From positions 3,472,001 through 3,536,000 of the forward strand of contig JAWUZG010000001.1 of assembly GCA_036785705.1 (NCBI GenBank): a stretch of 64,000 nucleotides of DNA, read 5' to 3'. The first letter of the stretch is position 1, and every line of letters begins with the position of its first letter. The stretch comes from Acanthornis magna. Its lineage: Eukaryota > Chordata > Aves > Passeriformes > Acanthizidae. A program made the position numbers and the translations under genes. Below are positions 40,201 to 50,085 of the stretch, one piece after another. The notes beneath the pieces are model-generated. The model was not told the DNA's origin, made no database searches, and saw only the letters and a program-made list of their open reading frames with translations.

Positions 40201-41805
40201 GTCACTTGCTGGTGACTTATGCAGTCAGGTTGTTTTTCTCCCTGGAGCACTCCAGGATTCTTGATCCGAGCCTCTTCTCCTTGTCTCATTGGGATTGTGA
40301 TGGACATTTTAGTTGCAGGTGCACTTCAGGAAACACAGGGATTTCTGCAGCTTGATAGGGTGTTTGTTTACCTCCTCACACATGCTTTGTAGAGCCACTT
40401 GTTGGAGCAGAATTAGAAAAACTTGCTCCTCTGATATCCAAGAACTCTCTTAGGAGAGAACCTAGCAGGTCTTGTATTGTGAGGGTTTAAGTCCAAATGG
40501 ATTATATAGTGGGTGACAAAAATACTGTGAGGAGGAGAGGTGCTGACAGTTTGGATGATATGAGTCTTGTAGCTCCTGTGTTACTGCAGTTCTTTAAAGG
40601 GTCTGTCAACAATGCTCAGACTTTTAGGTGATTTCTCTTCAGTCAGGTTTTCCTTTTACATTATCAATCACAGTGTGCCTTTTGGGAGAGCATCTTGGGA
40701 AAAATTGAGATGCTCTACCTCATTCACTCTTAAACCGTCTGGATTTTCTGAATGGACAATGCTGATTTTGGTTTTGTTTGGGTCTTTTGTCACTTTGTTT
40801 GTTTATTTTTCCTAATGATGAAGCCAAGGGTGCCTGTCAGAGAGGTTTCATTCCTCTAAGGAGGAACTCAGGCACAAGGGAGATGCTGCAGAAAATTGTC
40901 ATGGGTGAGCAAACCACTACCTACAGTCTCTGGTTTTGGTCTCTGTTGCCACAGTAACTTACGGTCCTGCTGCCCACTTAACACTGCTTAATTTGATTGC
41001 AAAGACCAGGCCTTCGAGGAGAGACTTTTAAGCTGTGCTTATGGGTTGAAATTGGGAGACTGTTGGTAAGTTTCCCCTACCGTCCCACTCAGCAAGCAGA
41101 TACTCAGCCTGTGGTCTGTAACTATGCTGTATTTTACAGCTCTATAAACTTTCAGAGAATCCAGGGCTCTGCTGTCTGGCTCTGATACCAGGATGAAGTG
41201 GGTCCACTTAAGGTTCAGCTGTTCTGTGTATTCTGTGTAGTCTCTTCAAGTTGTAGCTGGATGTATCTTACTACGAGTCATGTGGCTGATTCCTATCACA
41301 TCAGGCCCTTTTTACCTCTCCTTGTGGAAAGACAGTAGACAATAACACTGAAGTGACGCAGAACTGATAAAAATTAAGTACAGAGCTTACTCTTACTTAA
41401 TGATGCCTTATACTCCATTTGGCAACTGTAGAAACGCAGAAAATGTAGAATAATATGCCTGCTCTAAATGGTCTTTCGTCTCGGATAAGTGGATTTAGTA
41501 GCAGTAGTGATTCCAAATCTGCCTGACCTTTAGGGAAGTTTGAATATGAATGCAGACTGGCTTTGAGTTCGACAGTGGAGCTCTTCTGTTGTGTCTGAAT
41601 GTGAATCCAGACCTCAGCCCTGGGACTTCAGCTCCGTATCTAACCACAGTTGTTGCTAGAGAGATGAAATAATGCCTGCGAGAGCAGCTGAGTGATGTAC
41701 ACACTCTCAGGTGCTGGAGTGAAGACAGAATGTGCTCTTACCCAGAGGAAGCCTGAGAAAAATGGGGGAATCAGAGGGCTTGGTGACATCTGACGAGCAT
41801 GGGGT
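37259..41805. other. Intronic DNA with no recognised gene
   Basis: No exon recognised. A short ancient repeat tail lies at 38,285-38,370; the rest is unique-looking sequence. Confidence 0.55.
38285..38370 (+). repeat. Ancient amniote interspersed repeat tail
   Basis: CTGCAGCTTACTGACTTCAATGGAGTTTATTC, then TTTACAACGGTGTAAGGGAGAGCTGAGTTTGGC, resembles a tail common in reptile and bird genomes ('tgacttcaatggagttactcc...tttacaccagtgtaa...gagcagaatttggc'). I cannot name the family with certainty. Confidence 0.5.
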
Positions 41806-42392
41806 CATGGGTTAACCCCAGCCACAGCCACGGACCACACAGCCCCTTGCTCATTCCCACACCAATGGGATCAGGGACAGAATCAGAAGGGTAAAAGATG
41901 GAAAACTCATGGGCTGAGATAAAGACAACTTAATAGGGAAAGCAAAAATTGCCCACGCAAGCAAAGCAAAACAAGGAATTAATTCTACTCCCATGGGTAG
42001 ACAGGAGTTCAGCCATCTCCAGGAGAGCAGGGCCCCATCACACATGATCGTTACTTGGGAAGACAAGCACCATCATTCCAAATGTCCCCTCTTTTTCCTG
42101 CTACTTCCCCTCAGCTTTACCTACTGAACACGATGCCATATGGTCTGGAATATCCCTTTGGTCAGTTGGGCTGTCCTGGCTGTGCTTCCTCCCAACTTCC
42201 CATGCACCCACAACTTCCTTGCCAGTGTGGCAGTGTAAAAAGCAGAAAAGGCCTTGGCTCTTTGTTTTGGCTCAGCAATTTAAAAAAAAAAAAAAGAAAA
42301 TCTCTCTATTATCAACCCTGTGTTCAGCACAAATCCGAAACACATTGCCATACCTGCCACCGTGATGAAAGTTACGCCAGCCAAACCCAGCA
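41806..42392 (-). mobile_element. Endogenous retrovirus LTR (probable solo LTR, avian ERVL-like), - strand
   Basis: The interval resembles throughout an LTR family that I know as abundant in bird genomes. On the + strand, landmarks are GGGTTAACCCCAGCCACAGC, AACTCATGGGCTGAGATAAAGACAACTTAATAGG, CAAGCAAAGCAAAACAAGGAATT, GTTACTTGGGAAGACAAGCACCATC, CCATATGGTCTGGAATATCCCTTTGGTCAGTTGG, GCAGAAAAGGCCTTGGCTC and CAGCACAAATCCGAAACAC. The family's promoter and poly(A) landmarks run on the - strand. The TATA region (42,111-42,131) looks degraded and the poly(A) signal site reads ATTAAG. No internal retroviral gene is seen on either side, so it is probably a solo LTR. GGGGT (41,801-41,805) and CGGGT (42,393-42,397) may be a worn 5-bp target duplication. 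Family naming is from memory. Confidence 0.8.
42282..42294. repeat. A13 run inside the LTR
   Basis: An A-run replaces part of the LTR segment between the GCTCAGCAATTT and TCTCTCTATTATCAACC landmarks. It is a local expansion or insertion within the LTR. Confidence 0.85.
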
Positions 42393-42434
42393 CGGGTACC
42401 CTGGGGAGCCGCAGGAGAGTGGGTAATTAGAGGG

Positions 42435-43745
42435 ATGCAGTGTTGCCAAGCTACCAAATTTATAGCAGCACTGGGGTAGGATGTATAGGAGGAGGAGGAG
42501 TGACAGTGCAAGTGAAGGATAATACAAAATGCGGCAGCGTAGAAGTGTTGTGGGAAAAGAGAAGTGCTGTGGTATCCTTGTGGGTGGAAATTCCAACTCT
42601 AATAATAAATGTAGTAGTAGGATTGTACTACAGGAACACCCCCTCCTTCCCCCCCCTCCCCCAGGAAATATTAAGTGAGATTAAAGAAGCTGAAAATTTA
42701 GGACAGGTATTAATAGCAGGAGATTTCAACTATCCATACATAGAATGGGTCAGTGCCTCATCAGGATGAGATGCAGTGAGAAAGTTTTCGATGGAGTAAG
42801 TACATAGTTGCTTCCTAGAACAATTAATCCTAAGTCCTGCAAGAAAAGATGCTATTTTGGATTTAGCCTGAAGTGGTGCCAGGGCCAAGAGGAATTAGTG
42901 GCAGAGCTCACTGATAACAAGTTCAATACAATTAGTTGTAACATCACAGCAGGAAAAAAGAAGGCACATATCTGTATGTGGATATTTAGTTTCAAGAGAG
43001 GGATAAGGTAAATATGAGGGTGCAGTTCAAAAATGCAAGAAACCTGCATGGAGCCTGGAGGATGTTAATAACTGTGTATTAGAAGCTGGAGAAAAACAGT
43101 TGTCCCTTAAAGCAACTGCAGGTCAGTAGGAAATTTAAGCAGCATATCACGGGAGATGACGGCATCTGAAAAATGGAAATCTTATTCAAATGAAGAGAAT
43201 GGGGAAGGCTGTAAAATCTGTCAGGTCAAGTGCAAAGAAAAAAGTGGGTTTTTTGATGAAGCCAAGCTCCTTTGGGTAGTCAGATGCCACAGGGATTGTG
43301 AGGAACTCCAGACAGACCTCATAAAAATGATTGAGTGTCAAAAACAGGGCATACGAGCTTCAGCGTAGATAAATGTGAGGTAATCCATCAGGGGAAAATT
43401 AAACCATGCCTTCATGATGCTGAACTCCAGAACTCAGAGTTATATCTTGGCGGAGAGATCTCGGAGTCATGGCTGGCGGTCATTTGGGATCTCCTGCTCA
43501 GTGGCATTCAAAGCAAAGCCCCCGTGTGTGGTCAGGGAGGGTGCTGAGAACGAGGTGTGTGGTATTTTATTGCTGCTGTAGGTGTACCTGTGCTGCAACA
43601 GAGGTAGGGAAGATCCAGAGAAAAGCAACTAAAATGAGTGGAAGGATGGAGCAGCTCCTTATGTGAAGAGACTTCGTGAGCTGGGTCTTCAGCCACAAAG
43701 CAAAAGGAGAAGGCAGGTGAGGGGTATGTTGAAACTAGCAGGTGG
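42435..43745 (+). mobile_element. CR1-clade LINE ORF2 remnant: endonuclease, then thumb and 3' end, with the polymerase core missing
   Basis: A 109-codon open stretch from 42,440 carries AP-endonuclease landmarks: GGGGVTVQV near codons 17-25, VVSLWVEI (44-51), NVVVGLYYR (57-65) and AGDFNYP (93-99, about 42,716-42,736). After a stop, fragments resembling the end of the endonuclease continue (DAILDLA near 42,849; ELTDNKFNTI near 42,907). From about 43,300 the frame reads ELQTDLIKMIEC, and from 43,371 DKCEVIH, the LINE thumb signature. A CR1-like 3' segment follows (GGGAAGATCCAGAGAAAAGC near 43,607, then GAGACTTCGTGAGCTGGGTCTTCAGCC). The reverse transcriptase palm expected between these parts is absent. 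The element is an inactive fossil. Confidence 0.8.
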
Positions 43746-43759
43746 TTGGATTAATTTAC

Positions 43760-44100
43760 AGTGATTTTAATCCAACTGAAAAGAAAGTATCCAGCTGGAA
43801 GTAAGAAAGCAATGCAGCTAAAAGAAAGTATATTTTGTGCTTGGCAGATAGTCCATGTCCATGGCACAGAGCTTGGCGTCATCAGCAAACCTGCTGAGGT
43901 GCAGCACAATGTCAAATACTTTGTGCAGATCCAGGTAGATGATGTCTGCTGCTCTTCCCTTTTCCAGCAACGCTGTAACCCCATTGTAGAAGGCCACCGA
44001 ATTTGTCAGGCATCTGACAGCTACGAGGTGATGGCAGCTGTTGATGCCTTGCAGCATAATTTGCCTTCTCATCAGTTTTACTTTACACATCGATCTCATG
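43760..44100 (-). mobile_element. CR1-clade LINE reverse transcriptase remnant, internally deleted, opposite strand
   Basis: A 93-codon frame on the - strand (44,099-43,818) reads CLTNSVAFYNGVTALLEKG (codons 30-48), then AADIIYLDLHKVFDIVLH (50-67), and at once RFADDAKL (70-77). These are the CR1 RT landmarks equivalent to 'CLTNL.aFYd..T', 'D.vYLDfsKAFD.V.H' and the FADD catalytic box. In intact elements the YLD and FADD boxes are separated by many tens of residues; here only a few remain, so a large internal deletion has occurred. It abuts, in inverted orientation, the + strand CR1 remnant that lacks exactly this domain. Confidence 0.82.
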
Positions 44101-46374
44101 CAAATTAAAATGTTGCTGCCCTTATTTCCCTAAGGGACAGAAAGGAAATGAGGATGAAGCTGGTTGGAGAAAAACTGTGGAAAGAGTCCTATTTATCAAT
44201 ATAAGAAGGGCAGGGCATCTAGGATGGGGTGGAGGTAAATGCCTCAGGTTATGCTGAATTAGTGTGTGAAAAGGGTAGAGTGAGAAAGAGGTTCATGGGG
44301 AGGGAGTCTCAGAGTCTTGGTGTGGATCTGACTGGGGGAAAGCAGGAGGGTAATTCTGGGGGTAATTCTACTGCATTTGTAGAAACCAGTATGGTGGGAA
44401 TTTAGAACCACTCGCTTCCACACTAGACTGCAGTGCGTACAAATCCTGTGTGTGGTTGTGTAGTAAAGGGCCATTAGCTGATTCCATAATAAATCAGGAT
44501 TTTGGTACTCTGCTGGTACTGGGCTTTCTCAGGCTCCTAAAACAAACTGTTTCGATGCTTAGTCAAATCTTAAAAGCAAGTGTATGAATCCTGCCTAATG
44601 CTGAAGCCATGAGAAGTCTGCCCACCCCCAAAACTAATTTTAATACAGATAGGAAAGCAATTTCCTGATGAGAAAGCTCTTAATAGAGTGTGTTAATAGC
44701 AAACAGCCAGGAGAGGGTCGTGGGCTCTAGTGCAGCTAAGCAGCCACGCTGGGAACCAAAAGGAGGGTGTGTCTTGAAGGGCTGTGCAGTGGCTGAGGCA
44801 GGGATGGGATTTAAGGATGGCCAAGACCAAGCGATGACAGAGACCCCTTTGGTTTGTGCATGGCCTCGGTGGCTGCTTGTCACACGGAGCAGAAGCTCAG
44901 CTCTCCTGGCCATTGCTGGGGTGATGTTGGGGTCAGCTTGGAGATCCTTGGCCAAGCACTGCAAGTGAGAAGGAAGAGGTGAGGGTGTGGCTGCACGGTG
45001 CTCTGAAATATGTTTCCAGGCTAGAGACATCTCATTTCCCCCTTGTCTGTCCCTGTGTTTGAGCAGAGGACTTGGAGTCCACCAGGCCAAGCAGCCAAGG
45101 ATGGAAAGCCTCCAGGAAACTCAGCATTTTCCCTTGGCTTCCCCTGTTGTTTTTACTTTCTTTCTCTCAGTTTGCAGTAATTTTTATTGGCAGCCCTCAC
45201 TCCCTGTGAGGGCTGAAATGCTGAGGTTGGGGATAACCTTAGAATCCATAGGAGTCCCAATTGGATGTTCCCGTCTCCTAACTCCCTGTAACCTGGGTGG
45301 TGTGGCTGACCTTGGGCTTCAGGGCTGTGCTATCTGGCTGCCTGGAGCCCTTTGTCAGCTGTCTGCTTTTCAGTGGAAGCCCTCCTGTAAGAGTCAGCTT
45401 GCTCATAATAACCTAGTGAGTCATGCAAGCATGGAATTTCTGCCTGCTTTACCTTAGGATCAGGTTGTTGCATAAGCAAACTCCACAGCTTTCCCAGAAT
45501 GAGGGTCTGGTTTGCTCTGGCATCTCTTCTCTCATGGAAACCTTCATTTTTTTTGGCTTTTCTGGGCTGCCCTGAGAAATGCAGACAAAAATACAGCTCC
45601 CATGAATGCAGAGGGTATTCCCTCTCTGCTGCTGATGGCTCCTGCATGGTCCCATCATCTCTACACCCCACAGAACAGCGATGCTCCGTTGTGCCTTGCC
45701 CCATGTAGCCTCTGTGAGTCAATCTGTGAGCTGTGCATGGATGAACCCTGTGGTGGGTGCCTCTCATCCCACAGCGGTGATCACACCAGGGTCCTGCTCT
45801 CCAGGATGTGTCATGGTGTCTCTATTTTGGGAAACAGTTGTACGAATGAGAGTTTGAAGACTGCAGCGTGCGTCGAATCTGGGACGTGTGTTTGGCTCTG
45901 GCAGGGAGATGGAGGCTGCTTTGCTTTGCACCATGGGGATGATGTCCTCTGCTTGTTCCTGGAGCTGTTCCCTTGCAAAGTCCCCACCCTGTCTGCAGAG
46001 GCCATCCCTCCCTGGCTCTGTGGAGAGCTCTAGACTTTCTCGAATGTAGGCATGCAGCAGCCTCATCTCCTAACCATGTTCTACCCATGAGGAAGGATTG
46101 CCACCCTCCAGAAAGCAATGTGTCACAGTACCTATTTATATAGAGTCTTCCATTGTGGATGCTTCTTACTCATCTAACTTCACTTTTGGAGGCAGTTCTG
46201 TCATTACATTTCAGGCCCAGTTTTTGGGTGACTTTGTAAGCTGGGAATGGCCCCACCATGAATTCATTTGGACACAGTGAGAAAAGGTCTCGTGGGACTG
46301 GAGACTGCACCTGAGCTGGAAGCACCAACATAAATCCATAGGATTTACACTCCGAAATCCTGTGGGGGATACAG

Positions 46375-46440
46375 CAAATCTCAGTTCCTTTATGCCTCGG
46401 TGCACAGACTGTAAAATGAAATGGTACTTCTGGTCCAGGT
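46375..46440 (+). repeat. Possible MIR-like fragment
   Basis: AAATCTCAGTTCCTTTATGCCTCGGTGCACAGACTGTAAAATGAAATGGTACTTC resembles the MIR segment 'cctcagtttcc....ctgtaaaatggg...tacc'. It is short and diverged. Confidence 0.35.
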
Positions 46441-48161
46441 GCAGTGGGAAGGGATGGGGGGTAGGGAACTGTTTAAATAATTGGTGTCATCTAAAGACTA
46501 CACAGGAACTGCAGGCAGAGACACAGAATTAGAAATGTGATCATAGTATCTAGAATTGTATCTGATGGCTACACTCATCCCAGAATATGTACAAGACTTG
46601 CTTTGTCTGTCACAGGTATTATCCTGATTATCTCTAGCTTGTGGCAAGAGATGTAAAACTTCCTTCTTTAATGGGAGAACAAGGACAGTTTAGTTAGCCA
46701 AATTTTATTGACCCAAACTTGTTTCCCCAAGACTCCCCAGAAGAGGCTGGTGCCAGCCGGTATAGCATTCCCATTGCCTGTGGAGCTGAGCAGATTTGCA
46801 CTAAACCAGAAGCTTGAAATGTGCTTTCAGTAGAGAAAGTGTTAGTAATCTTGGAAGAAAATTATTTTTTGCCCTTTTTAGAAACAGAAATTCAGCTATG
46901 CTGTTCTGTGCAACATAAGCTGTGTCGTACCAAGCCCGAGCTTTCAGCTCAGTTCCCCAGCCCTGGAGTTTGTGGTGGGAGATGGACACACAGAAAAGTC
47001 CTGGAGTCTCCATCACTCCATATTTGTGCTGCTGGCTGTTGCCCTGGCTGAATCACAATGTCACACCTGGCAGACCTTCACCTGAACGGGGGTTCATAAG
47101 CTTAGGTCTCTGGGAATGGATGCATTTCATTAGTGAAAAGGCAGCAGTATTTCCAGAGCGGGGAGAATCCCCAGGGACCCCTCTGCCAGTTCATCTGAGG
47201 TAGGTTTTAACTCCAGCTCCAACTTGGCCTTGGCCCCCTGAGATGAGATTTCTTTGCTGAACCTATTAAAAGGCAGATTAAGATCTCTAGCAGAGGTCAT
47301 TTAGAAAACAGTGAGAGAATTCTAAGGAATACTTGTTTTCCTCTCAATCCTCAAAACAATCTGGGGAATGCATTCGGAGTCAGTTTCTGAACTTAACCCT
47401 CTCATCCCCAGGGAAAATAATTCCGTGTGCTGCCCTGGTGCCTGGGATGGGGTGAGCTGGACCCCAGCGCTGACTTCCCAAGCCACGCTGATTTTCTGGA
47501 GCACACAGCAGGGCTTGTGCTGTGTGGGGGTTATGCCACGAGGAGAGGGTGACTAAAGCTGATGGGTTTGCAGTTACATAAATTGGCATCAGCCGGAGCT
47601 GTTGTGTGCACAGCTCAGGGATGACTCAGGCAGGAGCTGTGTGTTGGGGATCGACAGCCCCGGGCAGAGCTGATGGATCATGTTGGGTCTCCTTGGGTGC
47701 CCCCTCACCTGCCATGGGTGCTGGGGGTGCCAGCTGCTGCCGCATCAGAGAGCAGGGAGCTGTGGTGCTGAGCCTCTGGGGCTGCAGACGAGGCAATGAG
47801 TCAGTGTTGGGTGGAAATCCAGTGTGGGTTGTTGAAATACAACCAGTGGATTTTTGAAATACAAAAGAGCTGATAGGAAAATGAGCCTGTCCCTCCATGG
47901 TGGCGAGTCCACTGCTGGCTGTGGGAGGTGGGATCACATTTAGATGTAATGATAAAGGATGGACTAGAAGTGGAACTCAACTGCAAGCCCTGTTGAGCTT
48001 AAGAACTAGCCCAAAAACCTGGAGTTCCTTGGGTTCTACAAAGAGATGCCTATTGATTTCATTCTAAAACTAGCTGTATCAATTGCATCCTATCCATGGA
48101 AATGTATGCAAAACAGCCTTTAGAGCATTCCCTCTTTTTTTTTTCCTCCAACTCAACTCTT

Positions 48162-48191
48162 AGTAAAATGTACTCTTTAGTACATTTTACT
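48162..48191. repeat. Perfect 12-bp inverted repeat with 6-base loop
   Basis: AGTAAAATGTAC (48,162-48,173), loop TCTTTA, then the exact reverse complement GTACATTTTACT (48,180-48,191). There is no following T-run or known RNA context, so no function is assigned. Confidence 0.9.
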
Positions 48192-49904
48192 CCTTAGTTT
48201 GTTCATACTTTAATTTAATATGCACTGGTGTTCTAAAATGGGAAGCCAACCCCATCAGAATCTCGTAAAGGAAAAGAAAACTTTGTACCACTGAGAAAGA
48301 TTTTGCTTGTAAGACTCCTCTCTATCAGGAAAAAAAGAAAAAAAGAAAACCAGAAGAGAATGTTTTACCTGGGATTCGTTGTGTTCTTTATGGCAATCAT
48401 CAATATTCAGACGCGTGCACCCAAAACTGCAAGATCAAAAAAAAAAAACCACCCCAAAAGAAAAGGAAAGTAAAAAGTAAAAAAATCTTATTTTTTATTA
48501 TTCAAAGTAACTTTCTAGGTTATGGAACTTAAATTTCCATGCTTGATTTTTCTTTTTTTTTCCCCAGAGGGGATCAGGAGCTTATTTGAAAAAAGAAAGG
48601 AGCATGCCATCCCACCTTCCCCCACCCTGCTTAGAAAGCTTTGCTGGAAGGCTCGCTCTGGGAGCCAGGGTGTTTGGAAAACGACCAGGAATCACAGGAG
48701 TGGGCAGTGCTGGCGCTGCCTCAAATCCCCTGCTAATAAACACACCAACTGAAGCCAGATGGTAAAAGTGCATTTTTATAATGTTTTATGTGGATTAATG
48801 ATTCCAATAAACATTTTTCTCCTTTGTATATGTTCAGGGCAGCATTTGCACAATGTCTAAGAAAATTCAGCGAGCTTTCTCTGGCTTTCTCAGTACTGCA
48901 CTCAAAGACTGACTTTGTCTGATCTGCCTCAACCTCCTCTCGCATTTGCCATTTGTATGAGCCACAAGGCTGCAGCGAGACAGTGGTTGCTGATCCCTGA
49001 GGGGTCTGGTTTTCCCTTGATGTGTCTGTGGCTCCTTTCATCATAATAAGAGTTATTTGTACATTTGAAGGGGATTAGTTAATGACCTGCGCTGCTCAAT
49101 CTGCAGGGCCATGGATTGTCTCTCGTGACAGCCGCGATTTCTGGAGTGCTTTTGTCTTCATTAAGTTTCAGTGCGTGGTAAAAACAAGTATTAGTGCCCT
49201 TGTTTCAAGATGGGAAACCTCAACTGTGCCTGTTTGGTGGGTAAAAGATGTGAGCTGCTGCAAAGTAAGCGATTTATTGTGCGTGCAGTCCGGGTGCTGT
49301 GGTTCAACAAGACACCTCTCCCCAGCCGTGCTCTTGGAGGGGCTCTGGGTGTCCTCTTTACCTGAGCAATTACTGGGAATGGGCTCAGCCTGAGTGGAGA
49401 GGTAATTAAGCTGACACAGGATCACAGGTGAGGCTATGTGTGCACACATTTCGCAGGATTTTGTGAGCTTGTTTGTAACGTGAGAGTTTCTAAGCCCCGG
49501 ATGCTGCTTGTGGGAACTGGGCTGGCTCAGGCCCCACCACATGCCCCAGCCTTCCCAGAGTTGTGAGAAGCAGTAGGAGCAGTTATGGAAGGAGAGCATG
49601 GCAGCCTGAGGGCTCTGCTAAGCCCTCATTTTGTCAAGGAGTTTCCCTGGTTGTTGTGCAGAGTCTGTGCTGGTGTTTATTCCTGTGATCGCTGCGTTGC
49701 GTGCTCAGGTTTCCCACCAGCCCAAGTGAAGAAGCCCCAGTCCCACAGCTCATTCTGGGCTGGGATGCAGTGTCTGGGAATGACTCAGACAGCTGCTGTA
49801 TGGCACATCCACTCCTGCCCAGATGTAAAATTAAACACATGCTTTTAGTGTTATCTTGACCTAGACTGATGTTGCTATTTCGGGGTTTTATGTCAGAGGC
49901 ACAA

Positions 49905-50085
49905 AAAACCTGGAAATCACTGATGGAAAAGACCTATGAGATCATCCCTTCCACCCACAGGGTTGTTCCCTGCAAAATATTCTCCATCATTTTGTCCAAA
50001 GCAGTCAAAATTCACTCAAGTGAGAGGGATCTTAATGCTTCTCCAGGGGTACTCTTACATCTTCCAGCATGCCAGGCAGGACTCA
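49905..50085 (-). mobile_element. Old CR1 LINE 3' fragment
   Basis: On +: CACTGATGGAAAAGACCTATGAGATCATCCCTTCCACCC (49,918-49,956), then AGGGTTGTTCCCTGCAAAATATTCTCC, then TCACTCAAGTGAGAGGGATCTTAATGCTTCTCC. The order follows reverse-complement CR1 3' sequence ('ggaaaagacctctaagatcatc..gtccaacc', 'gattgttccctacag.atattctc', 'tcaagtgatggggcttcc'). It is more diverged than the copy at 37.1 kb. Confidence 0.65.

Larger units (their letters stand above)
44101..49904. other. Intronic DNA with no recognised gene
   Basis: No exon recognised. A possible MIR trace lies at 46,375-46,440 and a 12-bp-arm hairpin at 48,162-48,191. A-rich, purine-biased low-complexity sequence lies at about 48,325-48,490. 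Confidence 0.55.

Noticed and set aside
41806..42392. Full endogenous provirus.
   Set aside because: No gag, pol or env-like frame and no second LTR copy lie within the neighbouring kilobases, so only a solo LTR is called.
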